Part shown: positions 7,945 through 16,273 of the stretch, piece by piece | Layout of the letters: each line of letters starts with the position of its first letter | Numbering within the stretch: the stretch's first letter is position 1 | Translations under genes and position numbers: made by a program | Notes under the pieces: model-generated | Databases searched by the model: none | Seen by the model: the letters and a program-made list of their open reading frames with translations, nothing else | Told to the model about the DNA's origin: nothing | Assembly (NCBI GenBank): GCA_903863295.1 | Contig: CAIPBM010000106.1 | Span: 1 to 64,000 of the forward strand | Reading direction: 5' to 3' | Source of the DNA: an uncultured Verrucomicrobiota bacterium | GTDB taxonomy: Bacteria > Verrucomicrobiota > Verrucomicrobiia > Methylacidiphilales > UBA1321 | DNA length: 64,000 nt

Positions 7945-9483
7945 ATGACCAGCAAGATTCTCATCCTCGATTTCGGTTCGCAATACACGCAAGTCATCGC
8001 GCGTCGCGTGCGGCAATTGAACGTCTATTCGGAGATCGTCAAACACAACACCCCGGCCAGCATCTTGAAGAGCCTGCGCCCTTCGGGCATCATCCTTTCG
8101 GGCGGCCCGGCCAGCGTTTACGCGAAGGGCGCACCGCAGCTCGACAAGCGCATCTTCGATTCCGGCATCCCCATCCTTGGCGTCTGCTACGGCATGCAGC
8201 TTTTCGGCAAGTGGCTCGGCGGCGAAGTGGCGCCTAGCGAGCGTCGCGAATATGGCCGCGGTCACCTCAACATCGTCAAGGCCTCGCCGCTCTTCAAGGG
8301 CCTGCCGGAGACGCTCGATATCTGGAACAGCCATGGCGACAGCCTGAAAAAGCTGCCGGTCGGTTTCCGGACCATCGCCAAGACGGACAATTCCCCCTAC
8401 GCGGCGATTGAAGACGCCAAGCGCAAGATCTACGGCCTGCAATTTCACCCGGAAGTGGCCCACACCCCGCGCGGCACGGAGATCCTCTCCAACTTCGTCA
8501 TCGGCATTTGCAAGGCGACGCCCGACTGGACGATGCAGAGCTTTATCGAGAGCACCTGCGAGGCCGTGCGGGCGCAGGTCGGCAAGGAGCGTGTGCTGCT
8601 CGGCCTGAGCGGCGGGGTCGATTCCGCCGTGGCCGCCGCGTTGCTGCACCAGGCCATTGGCGATCAGCTCCAGTGCATCTTTGTCGACAACGGGCTGCTC
8701 CGCAAAGGCGAGCGCGAAAAAGTGGAGGACGTCTTCGGGCGCAACCTCAAGCTCAAGCTGCTGACGGTCAAGGCGGGCGGACGTTTCCTCAAGGCGCTCA
8801 AGGGCGTCTCCGATCCCGAACGCAAGCGCAAGATCATCGGGAGGATTTTCATCGAGGAATTCCAGCGCGCGACGAAGAAAATCGGCGCGGCCAAGTTCCT
8901 CGCCCAGGGCACGCTTTATCCCGACGTGATCGAAAGCGTCGCCATTGGCGACAATCCCGCGGCGGTGATCAAGAGCCATCACAACGTCGGTGGCTTGCCG
9001 AAGAACATGAAGTTCCAGCTGGTTGAGCCGCTGCGCCAGCTCTTCAAGGATGAAGTCCGCATCGTCGGCGAGACGCTGGGCCTGCCGAAGGAAATTGTCT
9101 GGCGTCATCCGTTCCCCGGTCCGGGTCTCGCCGTGCGCAACCTTGGCCCCATCGACGAAAAGAAACTCTCCATCCTGCGCGAGGCCGACGCCATCGTGAT
9201 CGAGGAAATGAAAGCCGCCAAGTGGTACGAGAAGGTCTGGCAGGCCTTTGCGGTGCTGCTGCCGGTCCGCAGTGTCGGAGTCCAGGGCGACGAGCGTACC
9301 TACGCTTACACCTGCGTGCTCCGGATCGTCGAGAGCCACGACGGCATGACTGCCGACTGGGTTCGCGTGCCCTACGACCTGCTCGGCAAGATCGCCACCC
9401 GCATCACCAATGAAGTGAAGGGCATCAACCGCGTCGTCTACGACGTCTCCTCCAAGCCGCCCGCCACCATCGAGTGGGAGTAA
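7945..9483 (+). CDS. guaA: GMP synthase (glutamine-hydrolysing)
   Basis: The 512-residue protein is a complete two-subdomain GuaA. The class I amidotransferase begins [12 protein letters not shown], has the nucleophile Cys81 in GVCYGMQ and the His-x-Glu of LQFHPEV near 168. The ATP-pyrophosphatase domain carries the P-loop [11 protein letters not shown] near 220 and the C-terminal dimerisation domain includes [12 protein letters not shown]. It aminates XMP to GMP with glutamine and ATP. It is followed 34 bases later by hisD in the same direction, giving a purine-to-histidine gene string. Confidence 0.97.
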   Translation: MTSKILILDFGSQYTQVIARRVRQLNVYSEIVKHNTPASILKSLRPSGIILSGGPASVYAKGAPQLDKRIFDSGIPILGVCYGMQLFGKWLGGEVAPSERREYGRGHLNIVKASPLFKGLPETLDIWNSHGDSLKKLPVGFRTIAKTDNSPYAAIEDAKRKIYGLQFHPEVAHTPRGTEILSNFVIGICKATPDWTMQSFIESTCEAVRAQVGKERVLLGLSGGVDSAVAAALLHQAIGDQLQCIFVDNGLLRKGEREKVEDVFGRNLKLKLLTVKAGGRFLKALKGVSDPERKRKIIGRIFIEEFQRATKKIGAAKFLAQGTLYPDVIESVAIGDNPAAVIKSHHNVGGLPKNMKFQLVEPLRQLFKDEVRIVGETLGLPKEIVWRHPFPGPGLAVRNLGPIDEKKLSILREADAIVIEEMKAAKWYEKVWQAFAVLLPVRSVGVQGDERTYAYTCVLRIVESHDGMTADWVRVPYDLLGKIATRITNEVKGINRVVYDVSSKPPATIEWE

Positions 9484-9517
9484 TCCAGATTTCTGTCAAA
9501 CTAACCAGTCTCAAACC

Positions 9518-10834
9518 ATGCCTTCTCCGAGCCCAAAATCCTGGCGCGTTCTCCGCTACACCCAGCCTCAATTCGCGAAACAAGTCGCGGCGCTGAATCG
9601 GCATGCGGAACCGGCGGCCAGCCGGGCGACGCTGGTGGCGGAAATCATTTCCACGGTGCGCCGGGAAGGCGATGCGGCGCTGGTGAAATACGCGAAGAAG
9701 TGGGACGGCATTGATCTCCCGAAAAATGGTCTGTTGCTCCCCTCCCGCACGCCCAAGCCGGAGCCGCGGGTCATGGCTGCCATCGACTACGCGCTGAAAA
9801 ACGTGCAGTCCTTTTCCAAGCTCCGCAAGCCGCGCAACTGGACACGCAAGAACCGGGAAGGCGCCATCGTGGGAGAGAAATTTGATCCCATCGAGCGGGT
9901 CGGCATCTACGTTCCCGGCGGAACAGCGCCGTTGATTTCGACCGCCCTCATGACCGTGACCCTCGCCAAGCTGGCCGGGGTGCGGGAAATCGTCGTCACC
10001 ACGCCTCCGCCGGTCAACGACACGCTCGTCTATGCGCTGCGCACGGCCGGGGCCACGGAGATTTATCAGGTCGGTGGAGCACAGGCCATTGCCGCGCTGG
10101 CTTACGGGACGAACAGCATCACACGCGTGCAGAAGATTTTTGGGCCGGGCAATGCGTGGGTGGTTGAGGCCAAGCGCCAGGTCGTCGGCGCGGTCGCCAT
10201 CGATCAGCTTCCCGGGCCGAGTGAAATTGCCATCGTGGCGGACGATTCCGCGCGCGCCGATTTCATCGCGTCCGATTTGCTCGCGCAGGCGGAGCACGGC
10301 ACCGGAAGTCAGGTTCTTTTTGTCACGCCCTCGGCCAAGCTGCTCGCTGCCGTGGAGAGTGAGCTCGCCAAACAAGCGCCACTCCTTTCGCGCGGCAAGC
10401 ATCTCACCGATGTCCTGGAAAACGGCAGCACGCTGATCCTGGTCGAGGACGTGGGCGAGGCCATTGGCATTGTCGAGGACTTTGCGCCGGAACATCTCAC
10501 GCTCATGATCAAGGATGGCCGCCAGTGGGCCGCGCATGTCCGTCATGCGGGAGCCATTTTCATCGGCAATTATTCGCCGGTCGCGGCGGGCGATTTCATC
10601 GCCGGGCCGAGCCACGTGCTGCCCACGGGCGGCGCGGCCAAGGCGTTTTCCGGTCTGACCATCGACCAGTTTTTCCGACGTACCAGCCTCGTCGAATACG
10701 CCGAGCGCGCGCTGCTCCGCGTGAAGCCCCACATCTCGACGCTGTGCGAGGTGGAGCAACTCGACGCGCACGCCCGCTCCGTGACCATCCGCTTTGAACC
10801 CGAGGAAGCTCCCGCACCCAAAGCCACGACATGA
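9518..10834 (+). CDS. hisD: Histidinol dehydrogenase
   Basis: A 438-residue protein with the HisD hallmarks YVPGGTAPLISTALM near 130, GGAQAIAALAYGT near 190, IFGPGNAWV near 205, DQLPGPSEI near 230, QAEHGTGSQ (zinc-site glutamine and histidine) near 262 and GPSHVLPTGG near 365. It oxidises histidinol to histidine in two NAD-dependent steps. The stop overlaps the hisB start by ATGA, indicating translational coupling. Length is normal. Confidence 0.97.
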   Translation: MPSPSPKSWRVLRYTQPQFAKQVAALNRHAEPAASRATLVAEIISTVRREGDAALVKYAKKWDGIDLPKNGLLLPSRTPKPEPRVMAAIDYALKNVQSFSKLRKPRNWTRKNREGAIVGEKFDPIERVGIYVPGGTAPLISTALMTVTLAKLAGVREIVVTTPPPVNDTLVYALRTAGATEIYQVGGAQAIAALAYGTNSITRVQKIFGPGNAWVVEAKRQVVGAVAIDQLPGPSEIAIVADDSARADFIASDLLAQAEHGTGSQVLFVTPSAKLLAAVESELAKQAPLLSRGKHLTDVLENGSTLILVEDVGEAIGIVEDFAPEHLTLMIKDGRQWAAHVRHAGAIFIGNYSPVAAGDFIAGPSHVLPTGGAAKAFSGLTIDQFFRRTSLVEYAERALLRVKPHISTLCEVEQLDAHARSVTIRFEPEEAPAPKATT

Positions 10835-11436
10835 GCACCAAACGCCACGCCCAAATTCACCGCGTCACGGCTGAGACCGATATCCAGGTCAAGCTGGCCG
10901 TGGATGGAAGCGGTGCGTCGAAGATCGCCACGGGAATTCCGTTCTTCGACCACATGCTCATCCTCTTCGCCAAGCACGCGCTGTTTGATCTCGACGTGAA
11001 AGCCAAGGGCGACATTGAGGTCGATTTTCACCACACGGTAGAGGACACCGGAATCACGATCGGACAGGCGCTGGTCAAGGCGCTGGGCGACAAGAAGGGC
11101 CTTGTCCGCTACGGCAACTTCCATCTTCCGATGGATGAGACACTAGTCCGGGTCGCACTCGATTTCAGCGGACGCCCGCTTCTCATCTGGCGCGCGCCGA
11201 AGGACATCAATCTCAACAAGCTGAAGGCGGGCGATTTTCCCGCGCAGCTCACCGTGGAGTTTCTCCGCGCTTTCGCCCAGGCGACCGGGCTGACGTTGCA
11301 TGTCGAAGTGCTGTACACAAGCGAGACGCATCATCTCATCGAAGCGGTTTTCAAGGGACTGGCCCGCGCGTTGGAGCAGGCGGTTCGCCGCGATCCGCGA
11401 GTGAAGGGGATTCCGAGCACCAAAGGGCTTATCTAA
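10831..11436 (+). CDS. hisB: Imidazoleglycerol-phosphate dehydratase
   Basis: A 201-residue single-domain HisB (no phosphatase domain). The metal-binding histidine motifs are visible: PFFDHML near 34, DFHHTVEDTGI near 69, and SETHHLIEAVFKGLARAL near 165. The enzyme dehydrates imidazole glycerol phosphate in histidine synthesis. It starts inside the hisD stop codon. It is separated from hisH by a 246-base gap carrying repeats and a hairpin, which is unusual within an otherwise tight operon. Confidence 0.97.
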   Translation: MSTKRHAQIHRVTAETDIQVKLAVDGSGASKIATGIPFFDHMLILFAKHALFDLDVKAKGDIEVDFHHTVEDTGITIGQALVKALGDKKGLVRYGNFHLPMDETLVRVALDFSGRPLLIWRAPKDINLNKLKAGDFPAQLTVEFLRAFAQATGLTLHVEVLYTSETHHLIEAVFKGLARALEQAVRRDPRVKGIPSTKGLI

Positions 11437-11466
11437 ATGGAGCGGCGGTCGATGACCGTCGCCGAA

Positions 11467-11520
11467 TTTTTGACGGAATTAACGGAATTTTGGACAGGAT
11501 TAACAAGATTAACAGGATTG
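11467..11520. repeat. AATCCTGTTAATC-type repeat, complementary orientation
   Basis: GGAATTAACGGAATTTTGG, GGACAGGATTAACAAG and ATTAACAGGATTG are the reverse complement of the repeat type seen before guaA at 7838-7933. It lies between hisB and hisH and is in a frame continuous with hisH, but it has no resemblance to a HisH N-terminus. Confidence 0.6.
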
Positions 11521-11557
11521 GAAGGCAGAAGATTCGAGATGATGCAGGTGAGTTCCT

Positions 11558-11583
11558 GTTCGCTCGAAACAGTTCGAGCGAAC
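11558..11583. promoter_or_regulatory. Perfect 11-bp stem hairpin/palindrome upstream of hisH
   Basis: Arms GTTCGCTCGAA (11558-11568) and TTCGAGCGAAC (11573-11583) are exact reverse complements around the 4-base loop ACAG. There is no following T-run, so it is not a classical intrinsic terminator. It could be a dimeric repressor operator or an RNA structure in the his transcript. It lies 99 bases before the hisH ATG. Function is inference. Confidence 0.6.
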
Positions 11584-11682
11584 CCGGATGCTACCCAGCT
11601 ATTCAACGGGAAAATGCTTGAGTATCATCCCCTCTCTATCTTCCAACATTGTGCGGCCTTTCTATCTGGCTATATTATTTTT

Positions 11683-12324
11683 ATGATCGGCATCGTTGAT
11701 TACGGCATTGGCAATCTCCGCAGCGTGCAGAAGGCTTTTCAGCATGTCGGCGGGGAAGCGGTGTTTGTGCGCACACCGGACGAGATCGCGCAGGTCGATG
11801 CGCTGGTGCTGCCGGGCGTGGGCAATTTTGGCGATTGTGTGCGCAGCCTGGCCAAGTCGGGCATGTGGGACGCCGTCCTGGCCTGGGCCCAATCGGACCG
11901 GCCTTTCTTCGGGATTTGCGTGGGGTACCAGATGCTCTTTGAATCGAGCGAGGAGGCACCGGGCGAAAAAGGGCTCGGCGTTTTTTCCGGAGCGGTCCGC
12001 AAGTTTTCCGACCAACATCACCTGAAGGTGCCGCAGATCGGCTGGAATACCGTCACGCTCAAGCAAACTGATGTCCCGCTGCTCAACGGGATCGCCACGC
12101 ACGATTTCGTCTATTTCGTCCACAGCTACTACGTTGCGCCGAAGGACGCCTCCATCATCGCACTCGAAACGACCTACGGCGACACCTTCGCCGCCGCCAT
12201 TGCGCGGGACAATCTGATCGCCACGCAATTCCACCCGGAAAAGAGCCAGCGCGCCGGGTTGCAATTGATCAAGAATTTCGTGGCTCTGGCTGAATCGGTG
12301 GCTTCCGTCCCCGTCGCCAAATAA
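11683..12324 (+). CDS. hisH: Imidazole glycerol phosphate synthase, glutaminase subunit
   Basis: The 213-residue class I amidotransferase begins MIGIVDYGIGNLRSV, has the oxyanion/nucleophile loops LPGVGNF and FFGICVGYQMLF (nucleophile Cys near 86), and the His-x-Glu of TQFHPEKSQ near 190. It supplies ammonia to HisF. ATG at 11683 matches the family N-terminus; the longer frame back to 11437 adds only repeat-derived residues. The partner hisF is not in this window. hisA follows after 2 bases. Confidence 0.95.
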   Translation: MIGIVDYGIGNLRSVQKAFQHVGGEAVFVRTPDEIAQVDALVLPGVGNFGDCVRSLAKSGMWDAVLAWAQSDRPFFGICVGYQMLFESSEEAPGEKGLGVFSGAVRKFSDQHHLKVPQIGWNTVTLKQTDVPLLNGIATHDFVYFVHSYYVAPKDASIIALETTYGDTFAAAIARDNLIATQFHPEKSQRAGLQLIKNFVALAESVASVPVAK

Positions 12325-12326
12325 TT

Positions 12327-13100
12327 ATGTTTCGTCCCTGCATTGACCTGCATGAGGGCAAGGTAAAGCAGATCGTCGGCGGCACGCTGGGCGATTCCGG
12401 CCTCCGCACCAATTTCGTTTCGGACCGCCCCGCCGCCTGGTTCGCTGAGCTCTACCGGCGCGACAATCTCACCGGCGGACACGTCATCATGCTGGGGCCG
12501 GGCAACGAGGAGCAGGCCCGCGCCGCGCTCGCGGCTTACCCCGGCGGCCTGCAGATCGGCGGCGGTATTCATCAGGCGAATGCACTCGACTGGCTCAAGG
12601 CCGGGGCCTCGCACGTCATCGTCACGAGCTGGATTTTCCATGGCGGACAATTGCACGAAGAACGCCTGGCTCAACTATTGAAGACGGTAGGCCAATCGAA
12701 GCTGGTTCTCGACCTGAGTTGCCGCAAACGGGACGGGAACTATTTTGTCGTGACGGACCGCTGGCAGAAATTTACCGAACTCGCGATTTCGCAGGCCACG
12801 CTGGAGAAGCTGGCCAAGTCGTGCGCAGAATTTCTGATCCATGCGGTCGATGTTGAAGGATTATGCCGGGGCATTGACCTGGAACTCGTGGAAAAGCTGG
12901 GACAATGGTCGCCGATTCCGGTCACCTATGCGGGAGGGGCCCACACGCTGCACGATCTGGAAGAAACCACTCGTCTCGGGCAAGGTAAGGTGGATCTGAC
13001 GATAGGCTCCGCCCTGGATATCTTTGGCGGAACGGGGGTAAAATACGCGGAGGTGGTGGAGTTCAATCAGAGGATGGAGCCCCCCGACGTCACGATTTGA
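12327..13100 (+). CDS. hisA: ProFAR isomerase, eukaryotic-type HisA
   Basis: The 257-residue protein reads FRPCIDLHEGKVKQIVGGTL, then KTNFVS-like RTNFVSDRP, HVIMLGPGNEE, LQIGGGIH, VIVTSWIF, VLDLSCRKRDG, FLIHAVDVEGLCRGID and DLTIGSALDIFGG. These segments match yeast HIS6 and the plant enzyme rather than the usual bacterial HisA (which starts IPAIDLKDG). It isomerises ProFAR to PRFAR in step 4 of histidine synthesis. The DLH near the start and DVEGL near 178 provide the two expected catalytic aspartates. Placement after hisH supports the function. Confidence 0.92.
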   Translation: MFRPCIDLHEGKVKQIVGGTLGDSGLRTNFVSDRPAAWFAELYRRDNLTGGHVIMLGPGNEEQARAALAAYPGGLQIGGGIHQANALDWLKAGASHVIVTSWIFHGGQLHEERLAQLLKTVGQSKLVLDLSCRKRDGNYFVVTDRWQKFTELAISQATLEKLAKSCAEFLIHAVDVEGLCRGIDLELVEKLGQWSPIPVTYAGGAHTLHDLEETTRLGQGKVDLTIGSALDIFGGTGVKYAEVVEFNQRMEPPDVTI

Positions 13101-13196
13101 TGCCAAGCAAAATGGTGCTGGCTCCCTTGCTAAGGGAATGCTAACTAATCACGCAACAAATCCAGTCACTTCACCTAGTTACCTGCGAAAACCTAT

Positions 13197-13826
13197 ATGA
13201 AAAAATTCATCGTCGAGCTCATTGGAACCTTCTTTCTCGTTTTTACGGTTGGCGTTTGCGTGGTCAACCCGAGCGCAGGCGTCATCGCGCCGTTGGCGAT
13301 TGGCTCCGTCTTGATGGTGATGATTTTTGCGGGCGGTCATATTTCCGGCGGCCATTTCAATCCGGCGGTGACGGTCGGCGTGGCGATTCGTGGACGCCTT
13401 CCCGCGCGGGAAATTCCCTCCTACGTGTTGGCACAGTTGCTTGGCGCGGTTTTCGCCGCGGGTGCGGTGACTTTTCTCAAGGGCACGACTCCTGCCGCGC
13501 CGGACAGCGACTATAGTCTGGGGCAAATTGCCCTGGCGGAATTCCTTTTCACCTTCGCGCTGGTTTATGTCGTCCTGAACGTGGCCACGGCCAAGGCGAA
13601 CGCGGGGAATTCGTTCTACGGACTGGCGATTGGCTTCACGGTGATGAGCGGCGCCTTTGCAGTTGGCCCTATTTCCGGTGGCGCTTTTAATCCGGCGGTG
13701 GCGACCGGTTGCCTCTATATGGATCTTATTCCTGCCGCGAGCTTTCCGGTTTATATCGGCGCTCAATTAACGGCCGGAGCGATTGCCGCGTACATCTTCA
13801 AGACGCTGAATCCGGAAGATAAGTAA
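13197..13826 (+). CDS. Aquaporin / MIP-family channel with non-standard second NPA motif
   Basis: A 209-residue, six-helix membrane protein with two pore motifs, GGHFNPAVTVG near 57-67 and GGAFNPAVATG near 161-171. The MIP family forms water, glycerol or small-solute channels in the cytoplasmic membrane. Both asparagines are present, but the residue after the second NPA is Val, where most aquaporins have the selectivity-filter Arg. That suggests a wider or less cation-guarded pore. The short length is close to bacterial AqpZ. It is followed by palindromic element A copy 2, convergent with the ArsR-methyltransferase gene. Confidence 0.88.
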   Translation: MKKFIVELIGTFFLVFTVGVCVVNPSAGVIAPLAIGSVLMVMIFAGGHISGGHFNPAVTVGVAIRGRLPAREIPSYVLAQLLGAVFAAGAVTFLKGTTPAAPDSDYSLGQIALAEFLFTFALVYVVLNVATAKANAGNSFYGLAIGFTVMSGAFAVGPISGGAFNPAVATGCLYMDLIPAASFPVYIGAQLTAGAIAAYIFKTLNPEDK

Positions 13827-13860
13827 AGATCCTCCGAGAGTCGTCTGGCAGGAACTTGCC

Positions 13861-13962
13861 GTCATCCTGAGCTTGTCGAAGGATCAGCTTCCATGGTTAT
13901 TCGACATTCCCAGATAATTCTCAAATCGCTGGGGGCTGATCCTTCGACAAGCTCAGGATGAC
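13861..13962. repeat. Palindromic element, family A, copy 2
   Basis: Arms at 13861-13888 and 13935-13962 are 28-bp perfect inverted repeats, identical to those at 6800-6902. The 46-base loop also resembles copy 1 (both start TTCCA, contain TCG.CATT, and end near CAAATC.C.GGGG). Loop conservation indicates that the whole 102-103 bp unit spreads or is maintained as one element. It lies between convergent genes and could act as a bidirectional transcription barrier. Confidence 0.9.
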
Positions 13963-14007
13963 AGAATTCTGAACTTGAGATGTTTGGAAGGGTCTCGCTT
14001 AGACCGC

Positions 14008-14937
14008 TCACGCGGCAATACCGCTGGCCAGCGTTGGCTGGAAGTGGGGCGGCTCGGGCTCGGGGGCGAGGAGTTGCACATCGATCTGCTCCAGTCCGGC
14101 AGCGGCCAGCCAGTCGCGCAAATCGGATTCGCTGAAGCCGAGCCAGTAGTCGCCATAAAGTTCCCGGGCCTGATCAAAATGATGCTGGTTGAGATCGAGT
14201 ACGATCAGCTTTCCGCCCTTGCGGAGTAATTTGGCCGCCGCGGCCACGGCTTGTTGCGGGTTGGCCACATGATGAAGCGCCTGGCTGAGGATCACGATAT
14301 CGACACTGTGGGCGGGAATCGGCGGATCGGCCAGGTCACCGAGGCGATACTCGAGATTCGGAATATTCTTTTTTTTCGATTCGGCGCGGCCAAAGGCGAC
14401 CATCTTCGGCGAGTTATCCACGGCGATGACCTTTTCCGCGCGACGCGCGAGCAATTGCGAAAGCCAGCCCTCACCCGCGCCAAGATCCGCGACGACAACG
14501 TGCGGTACCAACTGCGCCAGAAGCGGCCCGATTTCGGTCCAGGTGCGTCCGGGGCAGAAACTTTTTCCAAGACGACCGGCGACGCGGTTGAAATATTCCC
14601 GCGCGGCGGTGCGGCGTTTTTCCAAGACGAGCTTGAGTCCGGAAGCGTCGGCGGAGGCGCCGGTTACCTCGGCCAGGGTAAGGAGGGCCGAATCGAGAAT
14701 TTGACGCGTCTCCTTGGCTAATTTCTTCACCAGGGAGTAGTAGGTCCGTTTGCCTTCCCGGCGGGGTTGGACCAAGCCAACGCGACGCAGGTGGGCCAGG
14801 TGGGTCGAGATGCGCGATTGGCCCAGATGTAGGATTTCCTGGAGCTCGGCGACTGAAAGCTCCTCCTCCTCCACCAGCGCCAGGATGCGGAGGCGGGTGG
14901 GATCGTGCAGGGTCTGCCAAAGGGCGCGATACGACAT
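14008..14937 (-). CDS. ArsR-family regulator fused to SAM-dependent methyltransferase
   Basis: 309 residues in two domains. Residues 1-95 are a winged helix of ArsR/SmtB type (DPTRLRILALVEEEELSVAEL, then SRISTHLAHLRRVGLV). Residues about 140-260 are a class I methyltransferase with motif I VADLGAGEGWLSQLL, an acidic VDNSP loop and VILSQALHHVANP. No cysteine metal site is seen in the regulator part. Fused proteins of this kind are often linked to methionine/SAM metabolism; here no such gene is adjacent, so the target is unknown. An imperfect palindrome just upstream may be its own operator. Confidence 0.88.
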   Translation of the reverse strand: MSYRALWQTLHDPTRLRILALVEEEELSVAELQEILHLGQSRISTHLAHLRRVGLVQPRREGKRTYYSLVKKLAKETRQILDSALLTLAEVTGASADASGLKLVLEKRRTAAREYFNRVAGRLGKSFCPGRTWTEIGPLLAQLVPHVVVADLGAGEGWLSQLLARRAEKVIAVDNSPKMVAFGRAESKKKNIPNLEYRLGDLADPPIPAHSVDIVILSQALHHVANPQQAVAAAAKLLRKGGKLIVLDLNQHHFDQARELYGDYWLGFSESDLRDWLAAAGLEQIDVQLLAPEPEPPHFQPTLASGIAA

Positions 14938-14948
14938 CTGCCCATTAC

Positions 14949-14972
14949 ATCCACGTATCGAGATGCGTCAAT
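14949..14972. promoter_or_regulatory. Imperfect 24-bp palindrome in divergent promoter region
   Basis: Half-sites ATCCACGTATC and GATGCGTCAAT are related by dyad symmetry, with 8 of 12 base pairs matching. It is 12 bases upstream of the ArsR-methyltransferase ATG and about 65 bases upstream of the divergent SurA-like gene. ArsR proteins bind such dyads as dimers, so autoregulation is a reasonable inference. Confidence 0.45.
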
Positions 14973-15036
14973 GGTATTCATCGCCCGTTACGGAGGAATC
15001 GGTTTGCATCTCCCACACGACTCGCTAGACAAATAA

Positions 15037-16227
15037 ATGGCCCTTTCCCATTTTCGCCGGCGCTTGAGCTCATTTTCACTCAAGTCATCACCCCTCTCGC
15101 TTGCCCTCATCGTCGGCGTAGCCCTCCTAGCTTCGGGTTGCCATCCGAAGGTAACGGATCCCAAAGACCCCAAATTTATCGTGGCGGAAAAGGGCGATTG
15201 GAATGTCACCCGCGGCGAACTGGATACGCAGGTGAATTCCTATCTTCAGCAAAGCCACATGACCGCTGAGCAACTCGGACCGGAAAAAATGCCGCTCCTG
15301 GAATCGGCGATGCTGGACAACATTGTCTTGAAGAAGCTCCTCCTGGACAAGGCCGCAGCCATGCAATTGAATCCGGCGGACATCGCCAAGGAAGAGGCCG
15401 CGCAGCTGGACCGGCTCAAGGGTCCGATGACCGACCAACAGTTTGCCGATCAGCTCAAGGCTGCCGGCTTGACTGCGGATGAATTGAAGAAGCGCATCCA
15501 CGAAAAAGTGCTGATCTCCAAGGTGCTGGATGCGGAGGCCCTGAAGAACGTCGAGCCATCTGACCAGGAAATCAACGATATCTATGAGAAGAACAAGGAC
15601 CGGTTTGTCATTCCCGCCAAGTTGCGTGCCAGTCGCGTTTTGATTCATCTCGGTGAAAACCCAACTCCCCAGGAAAAGGCAGCGGCGAAGAAGAAGATCG
15701 ATCTGGCTCACGCGCAAGTCGTGAAGGGTGAGGATATTTCCAAGGTGGCAGCCGCCATTTCCGAGGATCGTTCCTCCGCCCCGAAGGGTGGCGACCTGGG
15801 CTGGTTTGCCAAGGGTGAGAACGAACCTGAATTCGATGTCGTCGCTTTCGCGACCAAGGAAGGTGTCGTCAGCGCGGTGTTTGAGACCCCACTGGGCTTT
15901 CAGTTCATCAAGATTACCGGTTCGCAGCCCGCCGGGGTGATACCGATCGCGGATGTCCGGGCATTCATCGCCAAGAAACTGCGCGACATGAAAGCGGGCG
16001 AAGCCCAGGAAGCCTATAGCAAGAAATTGCTCGCTGACAGCGGTGTGACCTTCTTCCTCGTGCGTCCTCCGCCACCAACCCCGATGGGAGCTCCTCAGGA
16101 TGGCGCTCAGGGACCGGAGGGAAGCCAGGCCCCTGCGCCGGATTCGGCTCCAGCACCGACCCCGCAAAGTGGACCCGTACCGGCCCCGGACGCGACAGCT
16201 CCGGCCTCGGCGCCCGCTGCTCACTAA
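15037..16227 (+). CDS. PpiC/SurA-like peptidyl-prolyl isomerase lipoprotein
   Basis: The 396-residue protein has a type II signal peptide with lipobox LASGC near residue 30-34. A SurA_N-like helical region (about 50-175, LDTQVNSYL, LDNIVLKKLLLDKA) is followed by a parvulin domain (about 200-295: RASRVLIHL, KGGDLGWFAKGENEPEF, TPLGFQFIKI). A Pro/Ala-rich tail ends the protein. Such proteins fold outer-membrane or exported proteins, here anchored by lipid. A clear intrinsic terminator follows, so it is probably a single-gene transcript. Confidence 0.9.
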   Translation: MALSHFRRRLSSFSLKSSPLSLALIVGVALLASGCHPKVTDPKDPKFIVAEKGDWNVTRGELDTQVNSYLQQSHMTAEQLGPEKMPLLESAMLDNIVLKKLLLDKAAAMQLNPADIAKEEAAQLDRLKGPMTDQQFADQLKAAGLTADELKKRIHEKVLISKVLDAEALKNVEPSDQEINDIYEKNKDRFVIPAKLRASRVLIHLGENPTPQEKAAAKKKIDLAHAQVVKGEDISKVAAAISEDRSSAPKGGDLGWFAKGENEPEFDVVAFATKEGVVSAVFETPLGFQFIKITGSQPAGVIPIADVRAFIAKKLRDMKAGEAQEAYSKKLLADSGVTFFLVRPPPPTPMGAPQDGAQGPEGSQAPAPDSAPAPTPQSGPVPAPDATAPASAPAAH

Positions 16228-16244
16228 CCGGGTCAGTCTGAGTA

Positions 16245-16273
16245 GCCGTCGCAATTCTTGCGGCGGCTTTTTT
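16245..16273 (+). terminator. Intrinsic terminator after the SurA-like gene
   Basis: Stem GCCGTCGCAA (16245-16254) pairs with TTGCGGCGGC (16258-16267), with one G-T wobble and a 3-base loop, followed by six T residues at 16268-16273. It lies 18 bases after the stop codon. Confidence 0.9.

Noticed and set aside
11437-11682. N-terminal extension of hisH by 82 residues
   Set aside because: The frame is open, but its sequence is the AATCCTGTTAATC repeat and hairpin, and HisH proteins begin at MIGIVDYGIGN.
14949-14972. Naming the dyad a SahR or other known SAM-cycle operator
   Set aside because: I could not match it to a known consensus with confidence and no methionine-cycle gene is adjacent.
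4858-16253. Shared 12-mer GTAGCCGTCGCA at 4858-4869 and 16242-16253
   Set aside because: One instance is partly the terminator stem after the SurA-like gene; too short and too few copies to claim a family.
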